The notes below the pieces were generated by a model. The model was not told the origin of the DNA, searched no databases, and saw only the letters and a list, made by a program, of their open reading frames with translations. From contig NZ_HG424603.1 in NCBI RefSeq assembly GCF_000336385.2, forward strand, positions 37,462-69,813: 32,352 nt of DNA, in the 5' to 3' direction. A program made the position numbers and the translations under genes. Positions 5,286 through 14,359 of this stretch are shown here, piece after piece (the first letter of the stretch is position 1; each line of letters starts with the position of its first letter). This stretch comes from Lysobacter antibioticus HS124 (lineage in GTDB: Bacteria; Pseudomonadota; Gammaproteobacteria; Xanthomonadales; Xanthomonadaceae).

Positions 5286-7709
5286 TCACTCGCCGGCGTC
5301 GGGACGTAACAGCACGATGCGCAGCACGTTGTAGCGGCCTTCGCGGGCGTAAGCGGCCTCGTCGGCGAGGGAACGGATCAGGTACAGGCCCAGGCCGCCG
5401 AGCGGACGGTCTTGGACGTCGGCGTCCAGGTCGGGCGGGGCTTGTGCGAGCGGATCGAACGGCCGCCCATCGTCGCGGAACAGCAGGTCGACGCGGTCGC
5501 GGCCGATGCCCAGTTCGAGGCTGACCTCGTGTCCGCCCGACTGGCCGCCGTAATCGATGGCGTTGCACATGACCTCCTCGACGATCAGGCGCACGTCGCC
5601 GATGCGTTCGCGTTCGACGCCGGCTTCGGCCAACGCCGCCTCGACCGAGGCGAACACGTCCGGCAGCCGCGCGCGATCTTGCGGGGCGAGGAAATGCAGG
5701 GCCGCGCGCATGCCGGAGGCATCGTCGCCACCGCCGGACCAGTGCAAGGACAAGACGGTGATGTCGTCGGATTGCGCCGCGCCGGCGGCGAAGCGGTGCA
5801 CGTCGGCGACCAGGTTGCCGCACAGGGTGCCCGGTTCGGCGGTGCCGCGCAGGCTCGCCAGCAACCGTTCGTTGCCGAACGGCCGCTGCTCGGCGTCGAA
5901 GGCCTCGGTGACGCCGTCGGTGTAGGCGACCAAGGCGTCGCCGCTGCGCAGGCGGCCGCGCCAGATCGGGTAGTGCTCGGCCACCGCCACGCCCAGCGGC
6001 GGCCCCGACGGCAGCTCGATGAATCGCGCGCTGCCGTCCGCGCCGAGCAGCGCCGGCGGCTCGTGGCCGGCGCTGGCCAGGGCGAACTCGCCGCTGCGCG
6101 CATCGATCAATCCGCATAGCACGGTGGCGAACATGCAGGTGTCGTTGCCCTCGAGCAGGCGCTGCGCGGCTTCCTTCAAGGCGATTTCCGGCGAACCGCC
6201 GAGCCCGGCCGCGATCTCCAGCACGGTCATGGTGCGGGCCATGAACAACGCCGCCGGAACGCCCTTGTCGGACACGTCGCCGATCGCGAACCACAGGGTG
6301 TGGCTGTCGCGTTCGAAGAAACTGTAGAAGTCGCCGCCGACCGCCTTGGCCGGCTCCAGCCGCGCGTTGGCCTGCAGGCGCCAGCCGTCGGTACCGAGCA
6401 CGCGCGCGCCGGGCAGCATCGCCAGCTGTATCTCGCGGGCGATATCCAGTTCGCTTTCGAGCTTTTGCCGGGCCGTGCTCATGTCCTGGATCTCGACCAT
6501 CTGCCGCTTGATCGAGCCGCGCGCGTTGTCGAAGGCGCGCGCCATCACCCCCACTTCGTCGCGGCGATCGGTCTGGTGCAGCGGATAATCGAATTCGCCG
6601 TCGGCGAAATGGCTGGCGGAGCCGGTCAGGTCGCTCAGCGGCGTGGTGATCCGCGCCGCCATCCGCCGCACCAGCAGCGCGCACAGCAGCAGGGCCAGCA
6701 CTGCGATCAACGCGAGGCGGACGATGGTGCGCTTGAGCTCGGCCAGCAGCGGCTTGTGCGACATCGATACCTGCAGGGCCCAGCCGGTGTCGGCGATCGG
6801 CTCCAGCACCGAGTAGCGGGTTTCCCCGGTGGTCGGCAGCACATGGGTGAACGCGAACCGCCGTCCCTGCGCCCGCGCGGCGGACATGTCCTGGAGATCG
6901 CTGCGCCCGGCAACGGCGATGTAGCCGTCGAGCGTGGTTTTCAGCGCCGCTTTCGGGTCGGCGTGCAGGGCGATGGTGCCGCCCGGCGCGAACAGCGCCG
7001 GGCGCTGGCCGCGGATACGGTGCAGCGGCTGGACCAGGTCGGACCAGCGTGCGATCGGCACGTCCAGGCTGACCATGCCCAGGCGGGCGCCGTGGCGTCC
7101 GCGCAGCGGCAGGTTCAAGGTGGTCATCCAATGACCGCCGGCGGTTTCGTTGAAGTAGGGCTCCGACCACCACGGCTTGTCGGCGGACAGGGTGCGCCGG
7201 TACCAGGGCTGCTGGGCGACGTTGTAGCCCAGTGCGATCAGATCGCGGTCGGCGACGCCGCGGCGTTCGACGCCGACGTAGTAGGCCATCGGCGCACCGT
7301 CGGGCAGCACCCCGGGTTCGAGCGCGATCAACCCGCCGACGGTGCTGGCGTCGGCGTCCAGCAGGGCCTGCAGGGTCTTGATGGTCGCCTCGCGGTCCAG
7401 GGCGAGATTGTCGAAGATGCCGATCATGCTGGCGCCGGTGATGCGTACCGATTCCATCGATGCATGCAGGCGCGCGGCGGTTTGCGCGGCTTCGTAGCGC
7501 GTCCGTTCCTGGGCCCCGGCGATGATGAGCTGGCGTGCGATCAGAAAGGCGGCGACGAAGCCCAGCAACAGCAGCACGCCGACCAGCAGGCCGAACCACA
7601 GCATCAGCTTGGTGCGCAGACTGTCGCGCCACGACACCGGAGGAAGCTCGCCGCTCGCGATCGCAGCGCGAGGCGAGGGCGGAACGGCGGCTGGCTCGGT
7701 CCGGTCCAT
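5286..7709 (-). CDS. membrane sensor with dCache, HAMP, SpoIIE phosphatase and RsbW-like kinase domains
   Basis: An 807-aa protein with a complete partner-switching unit in one chain. Domains in order: TM1 (35-58); periplasmic dCache sensor (about 60-325, with the WSEPYFNE segment at 181-188); TM2 (329-347); HAMP (348-402); a helical linker with AREIQLAMLPG (424-434), typical ahead of RsbU phosphatases; a PP2C/SpoIIE domain (455-655) with metal ligands D460 (GGDFY), D478 (GDVSDKG), D598 (TDG) and D648/D649; and a C-terminal HATPase (665-805) with E711/E712, N716, D746-x-G748 and the GGLGLYLI loop. All key residues are present, so both enzymes should work. A periplasmic ligand would set the balance between dephosphorylation and phosphorylation of the STAS protein encoded next (inference). 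A T7 run (minus strand, 7752-7758) and a 7-bp hairpin (7782-7801) lie upstream. Confidence 0.93.
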   Translation of the reverse strand: MDRTEPAAVPPSPRAAIASGELPPVSWRDSLRTKLMLWFGLLVGVLLLLGFVAAFLIARQLIIAGAQERTRYEAAQTAARLHASMESVRITGASMIGIFDNLALDREATIKTLQALLDADASTVGGLIALEPGVLPDGAPMAYYVGVERRGVADRDLIALGYNVAQQPWYRRTLSADKPWWSEPYFNETAGGHWMTTLNLPLRGRHGARLGMVSLDVPIARWSDLVQPLHRIRGQRPALFAPGGTIALHADPKAALKTTLDGYIAVAGRSDLQDMSAARAQGRRFAFTHVLPTTGETRYSVLEPIADTGWALQVSMSHKPLLAELKRTIVRLALIAVLALLLCALLVRRMAARITTPLSDLTGSASHFADGEFDYPLHQTDRRDEVGVMARAFDNARGSIKRQMVEIQDMSTARQKLESELDIAREIQLAMLPGARVLGTDGWRLQANARLEPAKAVGGDFYSFFERDSHTLWFAIGDVSDKGVPAALFMARTMTVLEIAAGLGGSPEIALKEAAQRLLEGNDTCMFATVLCGLIDARSGEFALASAGHEPPALLGADGSARFIELPSGPPLGVAVAEHYPIWRGRLRSGDALVAYTDGVTEAFDAEQRPFGNERLLASLRGTAEPGTLCGNLVADVHRFAAGAAQSDDITVLSLHWSGGGDDASGMRAALHFLAPQDRARLPDVFASVEAALAEAGVERERIGDVRLIVEEVMCNAIDYGGQSGGHEVSLELGIGRDRVDLLFRDDGRPFDPLAQAPPDLDADVQDRPLGGLGLYLIRSLADEAAYAREGRYNVLRIVLLRPDAGE

Positions 7710-8273
7710 CGGCGGCTCCCAGAGGACAGCGCGAGCATAGCCTCAAGCACGGCAAAAAAACCGAGCGCGGTCATGGTTTCTCCGGCGCCCGGATGCGCCG
7801 GCGACGGTCGTCGTCGGGGCGGGGGTTGTGCGTTGGGGCCGGCCAGTGGCGGCGGCTTGTGCCCCCGGACCGCCGCGGCTGCGCCGTGTGCTCCGCGGCG
7901 TCGTTTCTGGCGCTGCGCGGGCGATCGGCATCGATGCGTCGGCGCTCGGCGCGCCTTGTGGCCGATCTTCGGCGACACGGCGGCCGAGGCGATCGTTCGC
8001 GCCCGGAATGATGCGTTTTTGCAGCATGGCGCTTTCGCCTCGCGCGAAGCGGGGGGCGCAGGGACCGCCGGTCGGACAGAGCGGCCGGTGCGGCGTCACG
8101 CCCGGCGCGCCGGAGTAGGATGCGCTCGATGCCGATGCGAGGCGCCTTCCGCAGCCAGATTGCGTCGGTTACAGACGAGGGCGGTCGTGCCCTCCGGCCA
8201 GGGGCGGCGCCGCAACGGCGCCGGGCCGCCAGCACGACCACTGCGTCGCCGCATGCCCGTTCGAGGCCCGACC
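7710..8273. other. 564-bp intergenic region between divergent genes
   Basis: This region separates the sensor/phosphatase gene from the TPR lipoprotein gene. Open frames cross it on both strands, but their translations are Arg/Pro/Ala-rich and recall no family. I see a 7-bp hairpin at 7782-7801, a run of seven A at 7752-7758, and a 7-bp hairpin with a 3-nt loop (GGCGCCG-CAA-CGGCGCC) at 8206-8222 in the leader of the lipoprotein gene. No clear sigma-70 promoter stands out. Confidence 0.55.
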
Positions 8274-9977
8274 ATGAAACCCGTTCTGCGCATTCTCGTG
8301 TTCTCCTGCGCCGTCGCGCTGGCGCTCCCGTCCTGCCGCAAACCCACGCCCGAGGAGGCAGGACCGGCGGCGCAAGCGGTATCGCCGCCGGAACTGGCGA
8401 TGGTCGGTGCGCATCTGTTGGAAGGCTTGGGCGACTATCGTTTTCCGATCACCAGCAAGAACCCCGAGGTGCAGCGTTGGTTCGACCAGGGGCTGATGCT
8501 GACGTTCGGCTTCAACCACGACGCCGCCGAGCGGTCTTTCCTCAAGGCCATCGAACTCGATCCGGACTGTGCGATGTGCTGGTGGGGGGCGTCGCTGGTG
8601 GTAGGGCCGCACGTCAACGCGGCGATGAATCCGGAAGACAACGGCGACGCCTGGACCCGCCTGCAGCGCGCCAAGACGCTGGCGCCGAAAGCCAGCGAAC
8701 GCGAACGCGCTTTCATCCAGGCCCTGTCGGCGCGCTACGCGCAGGACCCGCCGGCCGACCGGCGCGCGCTGGACCAGGCCTATGCCGACGCCACGCGCGA
8801 ATTGGTGCGGCTGCGCCCGGACGACTTGGATGCGGCCGTGTTCCACGCCGAAGCGCTGATGGACCTGCAACCCTGGGATTACTACGACGAAAAGCGCCAG
8901 CCCAAGGGCAATACCGCCGAGGTGGTGTCGACCCTGGAATCGGTGATGGCGCGCAACCCCGATCATGCCGGTGCCTTGCATCTGTACGTGCACGCGGTCG
9001 AGGCGTCGGCCGCGCCCGAGCGCGGAGCGGCGGCCGCCGATCGCCTGCGCGAGCTGATTCCCGGCTCCGGTCACTTGGTGCACATGCCGGCCCACATCTA
9101 CGCCCGCGTCGGGCGCTGGCACGATGCGGTGGTGGCCAACCAGCGCGCGATCGAGGCCGACGACGCGTATCTCGCGGTTTGCCGCGGCTACACCCAGGGC
9201 GTGTACCCGTTGGGTTACGTGCCGCACAACCACCATTTCCTCTGGTTCGCCTCCAGCATGGAAGGCAGCGGCGCGTTGGCCAAGCGCGCCGCGGCGACCA
9301 CCGCCGAGCGCACCCACCTGCCGGAGTTGATGCGCAAGGAAGGCTTCGCCGGCCTGCAGCACTTCTGGATGACGCCGTGGTTCGAACGGGTGCGCTTCGG
9401 CCGCTGGGAGGAGATCGCCGGCGCGCCCAACCCGGCAGCGGATCTGCCCTACGTCACCACGGTGTGGCATTACGCCCAGGCGATGGCGGCGGTGCGGCAG
9501 AACCGCTTGGGCGATGCGCAGCGTCACCTCGACGCGTTGCGGCCGTTGGCGAGCGACCCGGCGATGGACCAGTTGACCATGTGGGACCGCTATCCCTTGT
9601 CGCACGCCTCGCGCATCGCCGAGCGCGTGGTCACCGCCGAGCTGGCCGCGGCGCGCGGCGAGCGCGATGCGGCGATTTCGGCCTTGAACGAAGCGATCGC
9701 GATCGAAGACCGCATCCCCTACGACGAACCGCCGGGCTGGCACGCGCCGGTGCGCCAAAGCCTGGGCGCGGTGCTGCTCGATGCCGGCCGCGGCGCCGAC
9801 GCCGAGCGCGTGTATCGCGAAGAACTGTTGCGCAATCCCGGCAACGGCTGGTCCTTGTTCGGGCTGGCGCAGAGCCTGCGCGCGCAAGGCAAGCAGGCCG
9901 AGGCCGAAGCCGCGCAGCGCGATTTCGAAGCGGCCTGGCGCAATGCCGACGTCACGCTGACCGCTTCGCGGATGTAG
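8274..9977 (+). CDS. tetratricopeptide-repeat lipoprotein
   Basis: A 567-aa protein with a lipoprotein signal ending in ALALPSC (Cys21), so it should be anchored in the inner or outer membrane facing the periplasm. After a short linker, TPR-like repeats begin: NPEVQRWFDQGLMLTFGFNH, then AAERSFLKAIELDPDCAMCWWG (Cys99 and Cys102). More helical pairs follow around residues 150-260 and 440-560 (EAIAIEDRIPYDEPPGW, then LRNPGNGWSLFGLAQSL). The family is common in environmental bacteria with no assigned function; TPR proteins usually hold partner proteins together. The ATG at 8274 is chosen because the lipoprotein signal starts there. The gene is convergent with the glyoxalase-like gene, with only 17 bp between stops. 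Confidence 0.85.
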   Translation: MKPVLRILVFSCAVALALPSCRKPTPEEAGPAAQAVSPPELAMVGAHLLEGLGDYRFPITSKNPEVQRWFDQGLMLTFGFNHDAAERSFLKAIELDPDCAMCWWGASLVVGPHVNAAMNPEDNGDAWTRLQRAKTLAPKASERERAFIQALSARYAQDPPADRRALDQAYADATRELVRLRPDDLDAAVFHAEALMDLQPWDYYDEKRQPKGNTAEVVSTLESVMARNPDHAGALHLYVHAVEASAAPERGAAAADRLRELIPGSGHLVHMPAHIYARVGRWHDAVVANQRAIEADDAYLAVCRGYTQGVYPLGYVPHNHHFLWFASSMEGSGALAKRAAATTAERTHLPELMRKEGFAGLQHFWMTPWFERVRFGRWEEIAGAPNPAADLPYVTTVWHYAQAMAAVRQNRLGDAQRHLDALRPLASDPAMDQLTMWDRYPLSHASRIAERVVTAELAAARGERDAAISALNEAIAIEDRIPYDEPPGWHAPVRQSLGAVLLDAGRGADAERVYREELLRNPGNGWSLFGLAQSLRAQGKQAEAEAAQRDFEAAWRNADVTLTASRM

Positions 9978-9994
9978 CCGATGCGGACGCGCGC

Positions 9995-11056
9995 CTAGCC
10001 GGAGTGGTTCTGCGCGCGAAGCGTATGCCCGGCATTGCCGCAGGCAGGGCCGGCTTGGGGCGCGGCATGGAACTCGACCAGCAGGCCCAGATCGTCCACG
10101 GTCGGGGCCAGAAAGGCCTCGCCCCAGGCGCCGCGGTAGCCCGGCAGGCGAGTCTCGTAGCCGCGTTCCACCCGCCAACGGGCCTGCTGCAGGTCGGCGA
10201 CGGCGATGCTGACGCCCAGCAACTGCGGCCCCCGTCGGCGCAGCGCATCCGCGGCGGCGCCTTCGCCGTCGGGCTGCAAGGCCAGCACGCGCTTGCCGCC
10301 GACCGGCACGCAATAGCCGCGTGCCGCGATTTGCGGCAGACGGACCGGGCTCATGCCGGTGAAGCCCATGCGTTCGAACTGCTTGCGGTCGGCTTCGACG
10401 TCCGCCGAAAGCAGCCACAGGCCGCTCAGCGCCAACGCCCCGTTGGGGTGTTGCGGGCCGACGCGCAGGTCGATCGCGCGCTCCGGTGTCGCGGCGAGGG
10501 CGGCGTAGTCGATGAAGAACAGGTTGCTGGACAAGGGTTGCGCGTCGAACGAAAACAAACGCCAGCGCGGCGGATGTCCCGCGCCGTCGCCGTCGGGATC
10601 GTCGGCCGCGGCGGTGAACAACGGCGTGACGGCGAACCGCTGTCGGCGCAGTTGGTCATGCGCGGCGTCGAGCGCAGCCGAGCGCAGGCCGAAGGTGTGG
10701 GCGCCGACACCGCCGCGCAACGCCTTCTGGTCGGCCTGCATGCCGGGATCGAATTGCGGGTTCGCGCCCTCGATCGCGAACAATTCCAGGTAGCTGCGGT
10801 CGCCGAAGCGCACATAGCGGTTGGCGACGCCGCCGGTCGTGCGGCCCGGCCGCACCTGGAAGCCGAGCTTGACCGTCATCGCCGAAGTGATCTCGTCGAT
10901 GCGGCGGCCCCAGACCAGCGCGTGGTCGATGTCGCTGCCGGCGGCGGGCGAGGCCGGCGTTGCCGCTGGCCCGGCCGCGGCCGGGCCGGCGCCCAGCAGC
11001 AGGGCGCCGCCCAGGGCGAGGGACAGGGCGATGGATGGTTTGGATTGCGTCTTCAT
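9995..11056 (-). CDS. exported VOC/glyoxalase-like protein
   Basis: A 353-aa protein with a signal peptide (residues 1-28, ending in GAGPAAA). Residues about 43-220 match the Glyoxalase-like (VOC, PF13468 type) fold: DIDHALVWG with His45, then GVANRYVRFGDRSYLELFAI with Glu91. These are positions commonly used as metal ligands in the superfamily. A second half (about 220-340) contains another VOC-like unit. Substrate is unknown; members of the fold include lyases, dioxygenases and binding proteins. An exported version is less usual. The start is fixed by GGAG 8 nt upstream. It lies 172 bp downstream of the HExxH protease gene on the same strand and may be cotranscribed. Confidence 0.82.
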   Translation of the reverse strand: MKTQSKPSIALSLALGGALLLGAGPAAAGPAATPASPAAGSDIDHALVWGRRIDEITSAMTVKLGFQVRPGRTTGGVANRYVRFGDRSYLELFAIEGANPQFDPGMQADQKALRGGVGAHTFGLRSAALDAAHDQLRRQRFAVTPLFTAAADDPDGDGAGHPPRWRLFSFDAQPLSSNLFFIDYAALAATPERAIDLRVGPQHPNGALALSGLWLLSADVEADRKQFERMGFTGMSPVRLPQIAARGYCVPVGGKRVLALQPDGEGAAADALRRRGPQLLGVSIAVADLQQARWRVERGYETRLPGYRGAWGEAFLAPTVDDLGLLVEFHAAPQAGPACGNAGHTLRAQNHSG

Positions 11057-11228
11057 GGCCGTCTCCGAGTGCGGTTGCGATGGCGCACAGCTTCGCGCAG
11101 GCGCAGCCGCGCCGGCGCGCACGGACGGACGGCGACGGGCACGAAAGGACGATCGGCGCGGATCGAGGACGCGAGGCGCGGGCGATGCAGGCGGTCAACC
11201 GGCGCGACGGCTCGATTCGCGACGGCGC

Positions 11229-12167
11229 TCAGCCCTCGCCGGCGGCCAGTGCCTGCAACTGCTGTCGCATCGACGCGCGCAGCTTCGCCAACGGCGTGCG
11301 CGCCAGTTCCGCCAGCGGCCGGTCGCGGCCGATGCGGCGGGCGATGATCAGGCCGACCAGATAGCCGCCGCGGGCGGGTTCCGGGCCTTTGTGGCCGGCG
11401 CCGAAGAAACGGTTGGCGTCGTCGGCGGAGGTCGAGTCCAGCACGGCGAGCAGTTTGCCGGCCAGATCGCGCACGGTGGCGTCGTCGACCGCGGCCAGCT
11501 TGCGGTCGTCCAGCAGCACCTGCACCCGGCTGGCGTCGGGGTTGAGGCGATCGCTGACGTAGGTGGCCAGGCCTTCGATCCACAGCGAGCCGTAGACCGG
11601 CGGTTGCTCGTCCATCAACAATTCGGGCACGAGTTGGCCGTGGTAGAGGTGGAAGGACTCGTGGTCGAGGAACACCGACAGATTGGCGTCGGCGCCGTGG
11701 TAGCGGACGATGCCGTCGATGCCGACGAACAACGGCAGCCTGCCTTGCCACGGACGCAGGTGGCCGTCGAAGTTGAACAGCGACGGCATCAGGTAGATCG
11801 GCGCGCGCTCGCGTTGGAAATCGGGGAACTCGCGCTGGAAGTGTTCGACGTGGCGCCGGTAGTGCCCGGCGAAGCCCTGGCTGAGGCGGCGCGCAGGTTC
11901 GGCGATGGCGTCGAACTGCGGCAGCCAGGCGGCCAACCGTTCCGGCGTAGGCTTGAGCCCGGCACCGGCGTACAGCTCGGCGTTGGGAGCGAAGAACGCC
12001 TGGCCGATGGCCCGCGCGCGATCCTCGGCCGCGCGGCCGGCGTCGTAGGCGCGCCAGAACGCCGGCATCAGATCGGTCGGCGCGGGCGCCGCTGCCGCGG
12101 GCAGCCGGCCGGCGGCGGCGAGCAAGGGCGACAGGGCGGCCAGTCGGAGCAGATCGCGGCGGTGCAT
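11229..12167 (-). CDS. putative exported zinc metalloprotease (HExxH, gluzincin-like)
   Basis: A 312-aa protein that begins MHRRDLLRLAALSPLL, a Tat-like leader with twin Arg followed by an Ala-rich cleavage region. The mature part carries DHESFHLYHGQ, with the zinc motif HESFH at residues 169-173, and 24 residues later WIEGLATYVSD, whose Glu198 fits the third ligand of gluzincins. This layout resembles DUF2268-type predicted zinc proteases, but I do not recognise the exact family. The ATG at 12167 with CAGGA upstream is preferred over the longer open frame, which lacks a leader. It may share a transcript with the VOC gene. Function beyond probable peptide hydrolysis is unknown. Confidence 0.7.
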   Translation of the reverse strand: MHRRDLLRLAALSPLLAAAGRLPAAAAPAPTDLMPAFWRAYDAGRAAEDRARAIGQAFFAPNAELYAGAGLKPTPERLAAWLPQFDAIAEPARRLSQGFAGHYRRHVEHFQREFPDFQRERAPIYLMPSLFNFDGHLRPWQGRLPLFVGIDGIVRYHGADANLSVFLDHESFHLYHGQLVPELLMDEQPPVYGSLWIEGLATYVSDRLNPDASRVQVLLDDRKLAAVDDATVRDLAGKLLAVLDSTSADDANRFFGAGHKGPEPARGGYLVGLIIARRIGRDRPLAELARTPLAKLRASMRQQLQALAAGEG

Positions 12168-12328
12168 CGTGGAATCCTGTTGGGTCGACTCGATGAGCGA
12201 TGCGGCGGGGGGGCCGTGTCGTTGAAGCGCGCCTGCAGGGCCAGCACGGCGCGCGCAGGCGCCGAGTCTAAGTCGGACGCTGACGCGCAACTGTTTCTTT
12301 TTGCGAAACCGCGGAGGCCGAGGCGACT

Positions 12329-13228
12329 TCAGTACGCACGCACCCCGTCCGCCAAGGCCAGGTCCAGGAACGCCCGCACCCGCGCCGGCAGCATGCGCGC
12401 GCTGGGGTAGACCGCATGGATCGGCGACGGCGGACGTTCGAATTCGGGCAGCAGGACCTCCAGTTCGCCGGTGGCCAGGTGCGCAGCGACCTGATAATGG
12501 AGGGCGCGGACCAGGCCGCCGCTCTCGCGGGCGTGGTCGATCGCGGCCTCGGCGCTGTTGGTGGACAGGCGCGCGGCGATGGCGATGCGCAGCTCGCGCG
12601 CCGGGTCGTGCGGGTCGGCGAACAGCCAGTCGCCGTTGGCATGGACCGGGCCGAAAGCGATGGTGTCGTGGCCGGCGATCGCTTCCGGCGCGGCCGGTCG
12701 CCCTCGCGCGGCCAGATACGCCGGGCTGGCCACCAGCACGCGGCGGGTGCTGCCGAGCGGGCGTGCGACCAGGCTGGAGTCGCCGAGCGCGCCCAGCCGG
12801 ATCGCGATGTCGACCCCTTCCTCGATCAGGCTGACGTTGCGGTCGTTGAGTTGCAGCTCGGCGACCACGTCGGGGTAGGCGGCCAGATAGCGGCGCAGCA
12901 ACGCGGCCACGTGCATGCGGCCGAACGTCAGCGGCGCCGAGATCACCAGCCGGCCGCGCGGCCGCTCCTGTTCGCCGCGGGCGATGTCCTCGGCGGCGTC
13001 GACCTCGGCCAGCACGCGCCGGACCTGGTCCAGGTAGCGCGTGCCGGCGTCGGTGAGGTGCAGCGAACGGGTGGTGCGTTGCAGCAGGCGCACGCCGATG
13101 TGGCTTTCCAGGCTGGACACGGTGCGGGTGACCACCGGCGGCGACAGGCCCAGCCGGCGTGCCGCTGCGGCGAAGCTGCCGGTGTCGCAGACGGCGGCGA
13201 ACACGCTCATGGCTTGGAGGCGGTCCAC
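12329..13228 (-). CDS. LysR-family transcriptional regulator
   Basis: A 299-aa protein. An N-terminal winged HTH (residues about 1-65: MDRLQAMSVF, then SFAAAARRLGLSPPVVTRTV) is followed by a substrate-binding domain (about 90-295) with GRLVISAPLTFGR and the NVSLIEEGVDIAIRLG segment typical of the AaeR/DmlR-like branch. The GTG start at 13228 gives the usual MDRLQAM opening and has AGGAA upstream. The gene is divergent from the exported alpha/beta hydrolase at 13373, which is the likely target. A weak ATT-N11-AAT site (13233-13249) sits beside its own start. Confidence 0.95.
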   Translation of the reverse strand: MDRLQAMSVFAAVCDTGSFAAAARRLGLSPPVVTRTVSSLESHIGVRLLQRTTRSLHLTDAGTRYLDQVRRVLAEVDAAEDIARGEQERPRGRLVISAPLTFGRMHVAALLRRYLAAYPDVVAELQLNDRNVSLIEEGVDIAIRLGALGDSSLVARPLGSTRRVLVASPAYLAARGRPAAPEAIAGHDTIAFGPVHANGDWLFADPHDPARELRIAIAARLSTNSAEAAIDHARESGGLVRALHYQVAAHLATGELEVLLPEFERPPSPIHAVYPSARMLPARVRAFLDLALADGVRAY

Positions 13229-13372
13229 GGTTATTCCTGATTCGGCAATGGTGAAGTGTCTTCCATGCCGATTATCACCGTCCGGAGAAAGATTCAAAGT
13301 GGCTCCCGCAGCGCAGACCTTCCCCTTCGGTCGCCGGGCCCGCTGCAGCCGGCGGCCCATCGGAGCCTCCCC

Positions 13373-14359
13373 ATGAGCAAGACCCTGTTGAACCTGGCCA
13401 CTGCCGCCGTGTTGGCCGCCAGCGCCGTCCAGACCCTCCCGGCCGCTGCCGCAGAGTCGGCTGCGCAGACCGCAACCGCCCCCGCCGCCGAGCAGGTGCG
13501 CTATCGCACCGTCGACATCGACGGCGTCGAGGTGTTTTACCGCGAGGCCGGCCCGGCCGACGCCCCGGCGCTGTTGTTGCTGCACGGCTTCCCGACCTCC
13601 TCGCACATGTTCCGCGACCTGATCCCGCGCCTGGCCCAGCGCTACCGGGTGATCGCCCCCGACTATCCGGGCTTCGGCTACAGCGCCGCGCCGCCGCGCG
13701 AGGGCTTCGCCTACACCTTCGACAACTACGCCAAGACGGTGGACGCGCTGACCCAGCGCCTGGGCCTCGAGCGCTACGCCTTGTATGTGATGGACTACGG
13801 CGCGCCGGTCGGTTTCCGCCTGGCGGTCGCTCATCCGCAGCGGGTGAGCGCGATCGTGGTCCAGAACGGCAACGCCTACGACGAAGGCATCGCCGGCTTC
13901 TGGGACCCGATCAAGGCCTATTGGCGCAGCGGCGCGCCGGCCGAGCGCGAGGCGCTGCGCTGGCTGACCAGCGCCAAGGCGACCCAGTGGCAATACACCA
14001 ACGGCGTGCGCGACGTGTCGCTGGTCAGTCGCGACGCCTGGACCCACGACCAGGCCGGCCTGGACCGCCCCGGCAACCAGGAGATCCAGCTCGACCTGTT
14101 CTACGACTACCGCACCAATCTGCCGTTGTATCCGCAGTGGCAGCGCTACTTCCGCGAACGCAAGCCGCCGATGCTGGTGCTGTGGGGACGCAACGACGAA
14201 ATCTTCGTCGCCGCCGGCGCCGCGCCGTATCGCCGCGACAACCCGAATGCGACGGTGAAGTACTTCGATACCGGGCATTTCGCCCTGGAAACGCACGGCG
14301 TGGAGATCGCGCGCGAGATCGGCGGCTTCCTCGACCGGCATGTCGGCCGCGACAAGTGA
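13373..14359 (+). CDS. exported alpha/beta hydrolase with Asp nucleophile (epoxide hydrolase/dehalogenase-like)
   Basis: A 328-aa protein with a signal peptide (residues 1-27, cleavage after PAAAA). The core is an alpha/beta hydrolase: oxyanion motif HGFPTSS (71-77), nucleophile elbow VMDYGAPVG with Asp141, acid Asp275 (WGRNDEIF) and His302 (DTGHFALE). An Asp nucleophile is the mark of epoxide hydrolases and haloalkane/fluoroacetate dehalogenases. Lid residues such as Tyr183 and Tyr244/246 could serve an epoxide hydrolase, but this cannot be settled by eye. Start: GGAG 7 nt before the ATG. It is probably controlled by the divergent LysR protein. Confidence 0.87.
   Translation: MSKTLLNLATAAVLAASAVQTLPAAAAESAAQTATAPAAEQVRYRTVDIDGVEVFYREAGPADAPALLLLHGFPTSSHMFRDLIPRLAQRYRVIAPDYPGFGYSAAPPREGFAYTFDNYAKTVDALTQRLGLERYALYVMDYGAPVGFRLAVAHPQRVSAIVVQNGNAYDEGIAGFWDPIKAYWRSGAPAEREALRWLTSAKATQWQYTNGVRDVSLVSRDAWTHDQAGLDRPGNQEIQLDLFYDYRTNLPLYPQWQRYFRERKPPMLVLWGRNDEIFVAAGAAPYRRDNPNATVKYFDTGHFALETHGVEIAREIGGFLDRHVGRDK

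Noticed and set aside
7752-7801. Hairpin plus T7 run on the minus strand as an attenuator of the sensor gene
   Set aside because: The hairpin and the T-run are about 24 nt apart, so it is not a normal intrinsic terminator.
6300-8273. Plus-strand open frame continuous with the TPR lipoprotein
   Set aside because: It is antisense to the sensor/phosphatase gene. The lipoprotein signal at 8274 marks the true start.
8120-11347. 1075-codon plus-strand frame
   Set aside because: It shadows the TPR lipoprotein in another phase and then runs antisense to the VOC gene; no recognisable domain.
13233-13249. ATT-N11-AAT as a LysR box
   Set aside because: It fits the general T-N11-A rule but is very short and overlaps the leader of the LysR gene itself; kept only as a weak note.
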